Assembly (NCBI GenBank): GCA_963728835.1
Contig: CAVSKZ010000001.1
Location: 124,001 to 188,000, forward strand
Length of the DNA stretch: 64,000 nt
Direction: 5' to 3'
Source: VRUE01 sp963728835
GTDB taxonomy: Bacteria; Actinomycetota; Thermoleophilia; Solirubrobacterales; 70-9
The position numbers were made by a program, and so were the translations under genes. How positions within the stretch are numbered: the first letter of the stretch is position 1; each line of letters starts with the position of its first letter. The notes under the pieces were generated by a model. That model was not told the origin of the DNA and did no database searches. It saw only the letters and a program-made list of their open reading frames with translations. This document shows positions 33,829 to 43,501 of the stretch, piece after piece.

Positions 33829-34446
33829 TCGGCGCCCTGCGCAGGCGGCTCGCCCTCCACGACCGCGAGGCCGGGATGACGCTGGTCGAGCTCCTCGTCG
33901 CCACCGCGATGAGCCTCGCCGTCGTCGGCGGCGGCACGGCGATGGTGATCAGCGCTGTGCGACAGCAGCCGGAGCTGAGTGAGCGGGCGCAGAACGTCAC
34001 CACGGCCCGCTGGCAGCTGGACCGGATGACGAAGGAGATCCGCAACGGCGTCAGCGTCACCACGTCCTCGCCGAGCGCTGTCTCCTTCGTTGCGCGGGTG
34101 AGGCGCACGATCTGCGGCGGCACGGTGCCGACGAGCTCCTCCGCCTCGGCGATCCCGTGCCAGATCGTCTACAGCTGCACGACCACCTCCTGCACCCGGA
34201 CCGAGCGGGAAGTGGGGGCGACGACCGGAGGGTCGACGACCACCGCCGTCACCGACATCGACTCTTCGAGCGTCTTCTGCTTCGTGCCCAGCGCCGAAGA
34301 AGACCCGACTAACTGCGGACCGGCTAAATCGGGCACCTCGCCCACCTACGTCGGCATCACGCTCAACGTCCCCAACCCAAGCGGCCCCGAGCTCGCTCAC
34401 CGTCTCAGACGGGGCCAGCCTGCGTGCCGCAGGCTTCTCCGGCTGA
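33825..34446 (+). CDS. PilW-like minor pilin (frameshifted)
   Basis: A minor pilin of about 206 residues. The leader ends REAG and the mature N-terminus is MTLVELLVATAMSLAVVGG, with Glu5 in place. The body has paired Cys residues (SCTTTSCTRTE, FCF, NCG) and is Thr/Ser-rich. A +1 insertion near 34390 shifts the last 18 codons; correcting it gives SSLTVSDGASLRAAGFSG and a stop at 34446 that overlaps the next ATG by one base. Start is GTG at 33825. Confidence 0.8.
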
Positions 34447-35894
34447 TGCTTGCCAGGCTCACAGCGCGGACGGATCGCCTCCGGGATGAGGGGGGCATGA
34501 CGATCGTCGAGGTGCTGATCGCCGCGCTGATCCTGGCGATCGCCTCCGCCTCGACCTTCGGCGTGCTCGCCTCGACCGTCCGCAACGGGCAGCGGGCGAA
34601 GGCGACCCAGGTGGCGCTCAACCAGGCTCAGCAGCAGATCGAGAAGCTGCACAGCCTCTCCTACGACGAACTGTTGATGACGACGACGCCGTCCCACGAG
34701 AGCAGCCCGCTCAACCCCAACTACCGTGTCTCCGGCGGAACCTTCGCCCTGAAACGGCAACCGCCGAGCGAATACGCGACGATGGCGGTGGACTTCGAAG
34801 GCGGCGGCGTTGTCACCCCGGGGCCGTTCCCCTTCACCAGCGGCGACATCACCGGCAAGCTCTACCGCTATGTGGTCTGGCGCAACGACACCAGTTGCGG
34901 CATCGATGCGGAAACCGAAGAAGCTCTCTGCCCGGGGTCCCAGGACTACAAGCAGATCATCGTCGCGGTGAAGCTGGACACGCCGGGCAACCAGAGCGGC
35001 GAGCGCGGCTACGTGGAAGTCCAGTCCAAGGCGATCGACCCCGACTCCCTGGGAGAACCCGCGGGGGGTGGCGGTGGCGGCGAAGAGGAAGAAGAAGGCG
35101 ATGGCGGAGGGGGAGGCTCCGGGATCACCGCGCAGCAGTTCTTCCTCTCCAACACGCCATGTGCCGCGAGCGGTGCCACCACGCGCGAGGAAATCACCGG
35201 AGACCACCTGCTCCACAACACGCTCGGCATCTGTGCCAGCGGGCCGCAGACCGGCTCGACGGTCGGCGCCCCCGACGCGCTGCTGCTCGGCGGACCTCCC
35301 GACCCCGACCCTCTCGACAACGGCAACCCCCTGCTCTACGACTACGCCAACGACGGATATCTGGAGCCGACTCCCGACACAGACAAGGGGCTGCAGATCA
35401 AGCGCGACGACACCAGCGGCTGCCACTACACGCCGACCGGCACGGTCAACCCCCAGTCCCAGGCCCACCGCTGGGTGACCGACCCGCTCGCCGACGACTT
35501 CAAAATGAGCGGCAAGGTGACGCTCGAGTTCTATACCCGGACCCTCAACGACGCCCTCTACCACGGCACCCTCTGCGTCTACGTCTTCAAGCGCAACAAA
35601 ACCGACTCGGCCGACACGATCTTCCATGACAGTGCGACGGGCGCGGACTACTGGACTTACACGCCGGAGGGAAACGGCTTCTGGCCGCGAAATTCCTGGA
35701 CCAAGGTGCGCCTGACCATGGAACTCGAAGGAACGCCGGAAACGAGAACGATATTCGCCGAGGAAAGGCTCGGCGTCGCGCTCAGCGCCGACCCCGGCAA
35801 CACCGACGCCGAAGCGATCCCGGTCATGTACGACCACCCGAACTACCCGACCCGGATCGAGATCAACACCACCACGCCGGTCGAAGGGGGCTAG
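34446..35894 (+). CDS. PilV-like minor pilin with large C-terminal domain
   Basis: A 482-residue protein. The leader ends DEGG and the mature helix is MTIVEVLIAALILAIASAST, again with Glu5. After a pilin-like region (to about residue 200) comes a Gly/Glu linker (GGGGGGEEEEEGDGGGGG) and a 260-residue domain with strands such as KVTLEFYTRTLNDALYHGTLCVYVF and NSWTKVRLTMELEG, resembling carbohydrate-binding jelly-roll modules. It may present a binding domain at the pilus tip. Ends two codons before the prepilin peptidase gene. Confidence 0.8.
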   Translation: MLARLTARTDRLRDEGGMTIVEVLIAALILAIASASTFGVLASTVRNGQRAKATQVALNQAQQQIEKLHSLSYDELLMTTTPSHESSPLNPNYRVSGGTFALKRQPPSEYATMAVDFEGGGVVTPGPFPFTSGDITGKLYRYVVWRNDTSCGIDAETEEALCPGSQDYKQIIVAVKLDTPGNQSGERGYVEVQSKAIDPDSLGEPAGGGGGGEEEEEGDGGGGGSGITAQQFFLSNTPCAASGATTREEITGDHLLHNTLGICASGPQTGSTVGAPDALLLGGPPDPDPLDNGNPLLYDYANDGYLEPTPDTDKGLQIKRDDTSGCHYTPTGTVNPQSQAHRWVTDPLADDFKMSGKVTLEFYTRTLNDALYHGTLCVYVFKRNKTDSADTIFHDSATGADYWTYTPEGNGFWPRNSWTKVRLTMELEGTPETRTIFAEERLGVALSADPGNTDAEAIPVMYDHPNYPTRIEINTTTPVEGG

Positions 35895-35897
35895 CGG

Positions 35898-36653
35898 ATG
35901 GCCGCCGCCGCGGCGATCGCCTTCCTCGGAGGGCTGATCGCCGGCAGCTTCGTGACCGTGGTCGCGCACCGGGTGCCGCGCGGCGAATCGATCGTCGGGC
36001 CGCGCTCGCGCTGCCCCGCCTGCGGCGCCCAGATCGCCGCCTACGACAACGTGCCCGTCGCTCTCCTGGGCGCTGCTGCGGGGGAGGGCGCGCTGCTGCG
36101 GCGCCGCGATCTCCGCTCGCTACCCGCTGACCGAGCTGGCTCTCGGCGCCCTCTACGCGGCGACCGTCCTGGTCCTTTGGGACGAGCCCTGGGAAGTGGC
36201 GCTGGGCCTCGTCTTCGTCACCATGCTGACGGCGGTGACGCTGACCGACCTCGAGCAGCGGATCATCCCCAACAAGATCCTGGTCGTGGCTGCCGTACTC
36301 GCCGTGGCGATCGCCGCGGCCGGCGATCCGGGCAGCCTGCCGGAGCGGGCGATCGCCGCCGCAGCGGCCGGCGGCCTGCTCTTCGCCGCGGCGCTCGCCT
36401 ACCCGCGAGGGATGGGGCTCGGCGACGTCAAGCTGGCGGCGACGATGGGGCTGTTCCTGGGCCGCGACGTCGCGCCCGGCGATCCTCGTCGCCCTGCTGG
36501 CGGGCTCGCTTGTCGGCCTGGCGATGATCGCCCGCGACGGCGCCGGCGCGCGCAAGCAGGCGATCCCCTTCGGGCCATTCCTCGCCCTCGGCGGCGTCGT
36601 CGGCCTGCTCGCTCGGCGACCAGATGGTCGACTGGTATCTGGGCACGTTCTAG
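35898..36653 (+). CDS. pilD: Prepilin peptidase PilD (frameshifted)
   Basis: An aspartic protease of about 250 residues that cleaves and may methylate prepilins. It shows GSFVTVVAHRVPRGESIV, a zinc-type CPACG pair and a second Cys pair after the first indel (ARCCGAAISARYPLTE), the first catalytic Asp in TLTDLEQRIIPN and the second in GMGLGDVKLAATMG. Three +1 insertions (about 36060, 36478, 36610) break the frame; removing one base each gives a full-length enzyme ending YLGTF. Membrane helices follow the usual eight-segment plan. Confidence 0.88.
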
Positions 36654-36765
36654 AACGGCCGTCCAGATTCTCCTAGAAATAAGTAGTTGCAGGGCGAAAG
36701 GTCTGCGGCCTTTCTGTCGATCCAAGGAGGGCGAGCACGCCAATGGGCGCGCCGCGACCCCAGCC

Positions 36766-37863
36766 ATGCAACTGCAACTGACCAGGAAGAAGAAGACGGG
36801 CGGCGTCGTCGGCCTCGAGATCGAGGCGGGCAGCATCGCCGCGACCGAGGTGCAGGGCACCAACGGCTCGGCCCGGGTCAGCGCATCGGCGATCCAGCCG
36901 CTCGACGCCGGCGCCTTCCACGAGGGCGAGGTGCTCGACCCGGATCGCCTTGCCGCCGCCCTGAAGGTCGCTCTTCTCCCAGCACAAGCTCGCGCAAGCG
37001 GGTTCGGCTCGGCGTCGGCAACCAGCAGCGTCGTCGTCCGCACCGTGCGCCTGCCGGCGATCGAGGACCCGAAGGAGATGGACGCCGCGGTCCGCTTCCA
37101 GGCCCAGGAGCAGATCCCGATGCCGCTCGACCAGGCCGTGCTCGAGCACCAGGTGGTCGGCGGCGTTCCCGCCGAGGAGGGGGCAAAGCCCCAGGTCGAC
37201 GTGGTCGTCGTCGCCGCACGCCGCGACATGGTCTCCTCCTTCGTCGAGCCGATCCGCAGCGCCGGCCTGGAGCCGGTCGGCGTCGACCTCTCCGCCTTCG
37301 CGATGATCCGTGCCCTCGCCGACGCCGGCCTGGGGCGGCGCTGACGTCGAGCCGGGCCAGCGCCCGACCGAGGCCGTCCTCTACTGCAACGTCGGCGACG
37401 TCACCAACCTCGCGGTGGCGCGGGGGAGGGCATGTCTCTTCACCCGCGTCTCCCACGCCGGCCTCGAGGCGATCGCCGAACGGCTCGCCGGCGCCCGTGG
37501 CCTCAGCGCCGAGCACGCCGCCCAGTGGCTCGCCCACGTCGGCGTCGAGCGGCCCGTGGAGGAGATCGAGGGCGACCCCGAGACGATCGCCGGTGCGCGG
37601 CAGGCGCTCGAGGAGGGCGTCTCGACACTGCTCGACGAGATGCGCCTCTCGCTCGACTACTACGGTGCTCAGGAGAGCGCCCTGCCGGTCGGGCAAGATC
37701 GTCCTCTGCGGGCCTGGAAGCGCGATCCCCGGCTTCGCGCGGCGCATGGAGGAGGGCCTCGGCACCCCGATCGAGGTCGCTCGCCCCGCCGCCCTCTCCG
37801 GCACTCGACGACGACGAGGCGGCCCGCCTCACGCTGTCCTACGGCCTCGCTCTGGAGAGCTGA
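36766..37863 (+). CDS. pilM: Pilus assembly ATPase-like protein PilM (frameshifted)
   Basis: An actin-like cytoplasmic protein of about 363 residues that binds the PilN N-terminus. The start VVGLEIEAGSIAATEV is the phosphate-1 loop; VRTVRLPAIEDPKEMDAAVRFQAQEQIPMPL, LEPVGVDLSAFAMIRAL, VYC-like VLYCNVGDVTNLAV and IVLCGPGSAIPGFARRMEEGLG follow. At least six +1 insertions (three between 36970 and 37025, then about 37335, 37697, 37804) scatter it across frames. ATG 36766 is used; AAGGAGG at 36724 hints that the true start may be 20-40 bases earlier. It begins the pilMNO set. Confidence 0.85.
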
Positions 37864-37866
37864 GCC

Positions 37867-38634
37867 GTGCGCCCGGTAAACCTGATCCCCTCCGACCAGC
37901 GGCGCGGCGAGAACGCGCCGCTGCGCACGGGCCCGCTTCCCTATGTCCTGGTCGGCGCTCTCGTCCTCGTGCTGGTAGGCGTCACCGCCCTCGTCCTCAC
38001 CGGCAACCAGATCTCCGAACGCGAGGACGAAGTCGCGACCGCTGAAGCGCGAAGACGCGGCCGCCACCGCCCGTGCCCAGCGCCTTGCCGCCTATACCGA
38101 GTTCCGGGCGATGAGCGAACAGCGGATCGCGACCGTGACCAGCCTCGCCGACAGCCGCTTCGACTGGGAGCGGGTGATGCGCGAACTGGCGCTCGTCCTG
38201 CCCAGCGACGTCTGGCTGGTCACCCTCGACGCCACGGCGACCGCGAGCGTCTCCATCGACGGCGGTGGCGGCGGTGCCCAGCTGCGGGGGGCGGCGCCGG
38301 GGCCGGCCCTGGCGATCGAGGGCTGCGCCCGCGGCCAGGAGGGCGTTGCCGGCTTCGTCACGACGCTGAAGGACATCGACGGGGTGACCCGGGTCGGCGT
38401 CGAGTCCTCCGAACTTCCCAGCAACGGCGCCGAGGCGCGGCAGCGGCAGCGCGCGGCGGCGAGGACTGCCGCACCCGTGACTTCATCGCCAAGTTCAGCA
38501 TCGTCGTCGCCTTCGACGCGGCGCCGGTCCCGCTGGCGACCGGGGACACGGCCCCTGTCTCGGCGCCCGAAGAAGCAGAGGTGGCTTCCAGCAAGACCGA
38601 AGAGAGCTCCGAGGAAAGCGCCGGTGAAGGCTGA
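37867..38634 (+). CDS. pilN: Pilus assembly protein PilN (frameshifted)
   Basis: A bitopic protein of about 254 residues. The cytoplasmic start VRPVNLIPSDQR is the conserved PilM-binding motif (NLIP), then a membrane helix (YVLVGALVLVLVGVTALVL) and a coiled coil leading to an external domain (ERVMRELALVLPSDVWLVTLDA). Three +1 insertions lie near 38046 and 38440-38455. The Ser/Glu-rich tail ends ESSEESAGEG. Its stop overlaps the pilO ATG (TGATG). Confidence 0.85.
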   Translation: MRPVNLIPSDQRRGENAPLRTGPLPYVLVGALVLVLVGVTALVLTGNQISEREDEVATAEARRRGRHRPCPAPCRLYRVPGDERTADRDRDQPRRQPLRLGAGDARTGARPAQRRLAGHPRRHGDRERLHRRRWRRCPAAGGGAGAGPGDRGLRPRPGGRCRLRHDAEGHRRGDPGRRRVLRTSQQRRRGAAAAARGGEDCRTRDFIAKFSIVVAFDAAPVPLATGDTAPVSAPEEAEVASSKTEESSEESAGEG

Positions 38635-39394
38635 TGAAGCTCGAGGGCAAGTCCAAGAACGCGGTGATCGGGGCGATGCTCGGAGTCGCGGCGCTCGCCG
38701 TTGCCTTCTGGATGCTGGCGCTGAGCCCGAAGCGCGAGGAAGCCAAGGAGCTTGGCGTTCAGATCGAGCAGCTGGAAGGCTCGCTGGCACAGCACGAAGC
38801 CGAAGCGGACGCGGCGGAAGAAGCGCGCGAGAGCTTCCCGGTCAACTACCGCAAGCTCGTCGTGCTCGGCAAGGCCGTGCCCGGCGATGACGACACCGCC
38901 TCGCTGCTGGTGCAGGTCAACCGCATCGCCGACGGGGCAAAGGTCGAGTTCCAGACCCTCAAGCTCAGCCCCAGCTCCGGGGGTGACAGCGACGCGCCCC
39001 CGTCGGCGAGCACTGGCGAACCCGTCTCGGCGACCGAGGCCGCGGCCTCGCTGCTGCCGCTCGGCGCCGGTGTCGGCCCCGCCGGCCTCGCCGTGATGCC
39101 CTACACGCTCACCTTCCGGGGCGACTTCTTCGAGATCGCCGACTTCATCAAGGGTCTCGACTCGCTGGTCGACACCACCAACGAAGAGGCCCTCGTCGAC
39201 GGGCGGCTGATCACCATCGACGGGTTTTCACTGAAGGAAGACCCGGAGCGCAGGTTCCCGGAGCTGCAGGCGAGCTTCGCCGTCACGACCTACCGACGCC
39301 GCCCGGCCAGGGCATCGCCGCCGGCGCCTCGCCGGAGGGCCCTGAAGCCGCCACGGCGACGCCCGCCGCGACCACGACCGGGGGTGCACCATGA
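38634..39394 (+). CDS. pilO: Pilus assembly protein PilO (frameshifted)
   Basis: A protein of about 253 residues with one membrane helix near the N-terminus (AVIGAMLGVAALAVAFWMLAL), a coiled coil (EEAKELGVQIEQLEGSLAQHEAEA) and a ferredoxin-like domain with MPYTLTFRGDFFEIADFIKGLDSLV, the hallmark of PilO. A net +2 (or -1) shift near 39296 affects the last 30 residues, a Thr/Ala/Pro tail. It pairs with PilN to align the pilus machine. Confidence 0.85.
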
Positions 39395-40259
39395 AGCGGC
39401 TGAAAGGCCCGGACCTGAAGATGCCCGAGCTGAAGGTGCCGGACTTCCTCTCCGACCTCTACTGGGACCTGCGCGACCGTCACCTGCTGCCGCTGGTCGC
39501 CTCGGCGTAGTTGCGATCGTCGCCGTGCCCTTCCTGCTCGGCGGCGGTTCGGAGGAGCCCGCTCCGGCTCCTGGGGGAGGAGCTATGGCGGGTGGGCTGG
39601 AGGATCGCGCCGCGGATGCTCCGAGTCTGACCGTGGTCGAGTCCAAGCCCGGCCTGCGCGACTACCGCAAGCGTCTGAAGGCGCGCAACGCCACCGACCC
39701 GTTCGAACAGCGCTACACCTCGCCCGAACTGAAGGGCACGGAGCTCGGAGGTGGCGGGGAAGGCGAAACGAGCTCGTCGACCACGACTACGACGAAGACG
39801 ACGAAGACGGTCAAGGACGCCGACGGAAAGACCACGACCACGACCACGGACACGACCGAGGAATCCCCGGGGGGGACGGGTTCCGAGCCCGAGCTGACCC
39901 TGTACAGCTTCGCGATCGACGTCAAGATCGTCCGCGCCGAAACCAAGGCCGACGGCAGCAAGGAGACGAGCGAGCCCACCGTGCGCCACCGCGTCCTCGC
40001 GCCCGCGCCGCTGCCGGGCGAGAAGGCGCAGGTCGTGACCTACATGGGGATCAGCCCCAAGACCCGCCAGCCGCTGCTCCTCATCTCCGACGAGGTCACC
40101 GCCGTCTTCGGCGAAGGCAACTGCCTCTCGGGCTCCAGCAGCTGCCAGCTGCTCGAAGTAGAAGCCGGCCTGCCCGTCACCTTCGTCTACGGCGAGAACG
40201 ACGTCCGCTACAAGATCAACGTGCTCAAGGTCGAACCGGTCACCGCCGGCAAGTACTGA
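39391..40259 (+). CDS. PilP-position pilus protein (frameshifted)
   Basis: A protein of about 289 residues at the place normally held by PilP. It has a cytoplasmic KRLKGPDLKMPELKVPDFL, a membrane helix (LLPLVALGVVAIVAVPFLL after correcting a one-base loss near 39508), a Thr-rich linker (SSSTTTTTKTTKTVKDADG) and a beta domain (ELTLYSFAIDVKIVRAE to KINVLKVEPVTAGKY). There is no lipobox and no secretin gene, as expected for a cell without an outer membrane. Its role with PilMNO is inferred from order and topology. Confidence 0.7.
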
Positions 40260-40278
40260 TCTCCCGCTGCAGCGCAAA

Positions 40279-40309
40279 ACTTCAGTAAGTGAAGCGATAT
40301 CGCTACACT
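40279..40309 (+). promoter_or_regulatory. Operator dyad and promoter of the HxlR gene
   Basis: ACTTCAGTAAGTGAAGC (40279-40295) is a dyad almost identical to the one at 21556. It overlaps TTCAGT (40281-40286), spaced 17 bases from TACACT (40304-40309). A second CGCTGAAGCGA half lies at 40310-40320. This fits autorepression by the HxlR-family product encoded 40 bases downstream. Confidence 0.5.
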
Positions 40310-40350
40310 CGCTGAAGCGAGGCAATCGACCAACCGCCTCGTCTTCGCCC

Positions 40351-40692
40351 ATGAGTGCCGCAACCAACTCCCGATGTCCTGTCTGCCGCACGGCCGAAGT
40401 CGTCTGCGGCAAGTGGACCCTCCTCATCATCCGCGACCTGGCCGAGGGCTCGAGCCGCTTCTGCGAGCTGGAGCGCTCGCTGGAGGGGATCAGCCCGCGC
40501 ACGCTCTCGCTGCGCCTGCGGGCGCTGGAAGAGGAGGGCATCGTCGAGCGCCACACCTTCCCCGAGGTCCCGCCCCGGGTCGAGTACGCGCTGACCGAGA
40601 AGGGCGAGGCCCTGGTGCCCCTGGTCGAGGACATGCGCCGCTACGGCCGCCGCTGGCTCTCCGGCGAGACCGCAGTCCCAGCCGCGGTCTAG
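40351..40692 (+). CDS. HxlR-family transcriptional regulator
   Basis: A 113-residue winged-helix protein. The Cys near the N-terminus (CPVCRTAEVVCGKWTLLIIRDL), the recognition region FCELERSLEGISPRTLSLRLRALEEEGIVER and the wing HTFPEVPPRVEYALTEKG are all typical of HxlR/MarR-like redox or aldehyde sensors. Its promoter has a matching dyad. The same dyad upstream of rpoD and yihY suggests those are targets. Confidence 0.88.
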   Translation: MSAATNSRCPVCRTAEVVCGKWTLLIIRDLAEGSSRFCELERSLEGISPRTLSLRLRALEEEGIVERHTFPEVPPRVEYALTEKGEALVPLVEDMRRYGRRWLSGETAVPAAV

Positions 40693-40754
40693 TTACAGAC
40701 TGCAAGGCTCCGTGCAGGCGCAGGAGCGCCTGGCGCGGGCGGGAAGCGGGAGGC

Positions 40755-42351
40755 GTGCGTGACCGCCTGCTCAACGACCAGCTGACCCGCCTTGCCTCCG
40801 AGGCGGCGATCCGCCTCAGCGCGCTAGTCGCCGGCGGGGACCAGATCCCCTTCGACGTCGACGCCGAGAGCGGCGAGGACGCCGACTTCTTCAGCTACCG
40901 GCCGCTGACCTCGCGCTTCGTGCGCGAGCGCGAGAGCGAGCTGCGCGAGCTGGAGGCCTTCGGCCCGGCCCGCGACGCGGTCGCCGCCGCCGGCATCGCG
41001 GCCGCCTACCTGGAAGCCCGCGGCGAGGCGGTCCCGGGCGATCCCGGCGAGCGCGCCGCGCGGATGCTGTGCGTCTTCCTTGCGTCTCTCTGGGACGGCT
41101 GCACCGAACTTGCGCTCGACCACGAGCGGCTGGGCAACGCGCTTGCGGTGCTGGAGGCCGAGACGCGCGGCGCCGAGGAGGCCGACGTGCTGATCGCGCC
41201 GCTGGTCGGGCTGCGCATGCCGCTGCCGCGCCTGCAGCTTCCCCACGGCGTGCAGATCGTCCGCGCCGACGCGATCGAGGCGCCGGTCGAGGCGATGCGC
41301 AGCGAGGGCATGGGCCGCGCCGCGTGGGAGCCGCAGTTCCTCGCCCTGGCCGAGCAGGGTGAGGGCGCCGAGAGCGCCGAGGCCGCGATGCAGCAGCTGC
41401 ACGAGCTGATCAGCGTCATGCACCTCTTCAAGCCGGGCAGCGTCGGGCTCGGCCCCTACGCGTTCGCCCCGACGGGCGAGGACCGCTGGGCCCGCCTGGC
41501 CACCGGCGCCCCCGCCACCCGCTCCGGCGGCTATGAGCTGAGCGAGGAGGAGGCCGTGCAGCTGGCGGAGTTCGCCGCCACCCTGGAGGCGCGTCCCGAT
41601 CCCGACGGCGCTCTCGCCTGGGCGTGTCGCACGCTTTGAGCTGGGCTGCGGGCGGGGCTCGGCGCTGGAGGGGCTCAGCGACCACCTGCTTGCCCTGCGC
41701 GCCGTGCTCGACGGTCACGGACCGGTCGGCGCGTCCCTGCCGATGCGCGCCTCGGCGCTGCTCGCGGGCGAGGAGCTCGACCGAATCGAGGCTCGCGAGA
41801 GGATCGAGGCGGCATTGGAGCTGGAGCGCTCGCTGATGAACGGCACCCAGTCGCTGCCCGGCCTCGCGATGGCGATCTGGCTGGAGGAGGGGGTGCGGCG
41901 GATCCTGCGCGACGCCGCCCTCGGAGAGCTCGGCGCCGATCTCGGCACTGCCGCGGAGGAGACCCTGATCGCGACCGGCCTGCAGGACGGCGACGGCACG
42001 ATCGTGGAGACGATTTCAGAGTTGGACATACCCGACGCGGAAGAGGTGGAGGAGCCAGTGACGTCACATCATCAGCTGCACCGCGAGCCGGCAGGCGAGC
42101 ATGACCACCAGGAGACCCGCATCCTCGAGCCGGTTCCAGGCGAGGGCGAGATCCGCATCACCGCGACCGACTGGCTCGACGAGGTCGAGGCGCCCGAGAG
42201 CACCCTCGACTTCCCCGTGATCGAGGGTGACCTCCAGCATCGCGAGCGGATCGACACCCCGCGCGTTCGCCACCTCTTCCCGGTCCCCGAGAATGCGGAC
42301 TGGGAGGTACGCGAGCTCAAGTACGACCATTACGGTCGCGAGGCCGGCTAG
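40755..42351 (+). CDS. Conserved hypothetical, possible Apea-HEPN-like helical protein (frameshifted)
   Basis: A mostly helical protein of about 531 residues with no recognised catalytic motif. The part around RFELGCGRGSALEGLSDHLLALRAVLDG and PMRASALLAGEELDRIEARERIEAALELE is similar in pattern to Apea-like HEPN domains (charged helix, then LxxxLxALExLL). The last 100 residues are acidic and disordered (ELDIPDAEEVEEPVTSH to YDHYGREAG). One +1 insertion near 41630 separates the halves. GTG 40755 is the chosen start. Tail-to-tail with the ArsA pair. Confidence 0.6.
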
Positions 42352-43501
42352 GCCTGACCGGCAGCTATCTGGATTCGTTCCTCGCTCGAGGCGAAGAGGT
42401 AGCGGTTGATCTCGGCCAGGCCGGCGAGGTCGTGGACGTCCTCGTCGAGGTAGGGGACGCGGATCACTCCCTTGCGTGCGCAGCTCCCCGGCGAGGCGCT
42501 CGATGTTGCGGGCGTCGCGCTCGGCAAGCGCCTGGTAGTCGGCGAAGTTCTCGGCCACCCGGCGGGCGAGGTCCTCGTCGCCCAGCTTTCCGGTCAGCTC
42601 CGCCTCCAGGTCGGCACCGTCGCCGCGCAGGCGCTCGGCCGGGTAGTGGACCTTGTTGACGATGACGCCGCCGAAGGGCAGCTTCGCCTCGACCAGCTTG
42701 CGGTGGAAGTAGACGGCCTCGTCGACCGGCTCGCCCTGCGGGCCGCAGACGACGAGGAAGCAGGTGCGGCGGTCGGCGAGCAGGCTGTTGACCCGCTTGG
42801 CGCGGGCCTGGAAGCCGTCGACCATGCCGCTGAAGGCGTTGAAGAACTCGGCCAGGTCGGCGAGCAGGTCGAAGCCGACGATCCGCTTGAAGACCGACGA
42901 GCGCGACCGAGGCGCCGCGGCCGGCGACCTTGGCCGCGATCCCGGTCGGCTGCATGAAGACGCGCAGCGAGCGACCCTCGATGAACTGGGTGAGCCGCCG
43001 CGGCGCGTCGAGGAAGTCGAGCGCGTTGCGGGTCGGCGGCGTGTCGAGGACGAGCAGGTCGAAGCGGCCCTCGGTGTGCAGCTCGAAGAGCTTCTCCATC
43101 GCCATGTACTCCTGCGAGCCGGCCAGGGCGCTGGAGATCTGCTGGTAGATGCGGTTGTCGAGGACGCGGTCGCGGGCCTCCTCGTCCGGCGCCTGGCGGG
43201 CGACGAGCTCGTCGAAGGTCGCCTTGGCGTCGAGCATCATCGCCCACAGCTCGCCCTTGATCTCGACCCCGTGGCGCTCGAACAGCGCCGGGTCGACCCG
43301 CCGCGCCTCGTTGCCGAGCTCCTTCAGCCCGAGCGAGTCGGCGAGCCGCTTCGCCGGGTCGATCGTCAGCACGCAGACCTTCAGCCCGCGCGCCGCCATG
43401 CCGGCGGCGATCGCCGCCGAGGTCGTCGTCTTGCCGACCCCGCCCGAGCCGGCGCAGATGCAGATGTCCTTGCCCTCGAGGATCTCGCCGACGTGGGACA
43501 T
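42348..43501 (-). CDS. ArsA/GET3-family ATPase, second of pair (BagB-like, frameshifted)
   Basis: An ATPase of about 383 residues. The P-loop is CAGSGGVGKTTTSAAIA near residue 18, the Asp box VLTIDPAKRLADSLGL, and the switch VLDTPPTRNALDF. It corresponds in position and pairing to mycobacterial Rv3680. Two +1 insertions (about 42893 and 42481) interrupt it; the corrected C-terminus reads VIRVPYLDEDVHDLAGLAEIN. The ATG overlaps the stop of the upstream partner by one base. The pair probably forms a hetero-oligomeric ATPase in the cytoplasm. Confidence 0.82.

Noticed and set aside
36654..36765. A second riboswitch between pilD and pilM
   Set aside because: GAAAGG...CCTTTC forms one small stem, but the GCAAAC and GCAAAGC signatures of the c-di-GMP classes are missing.
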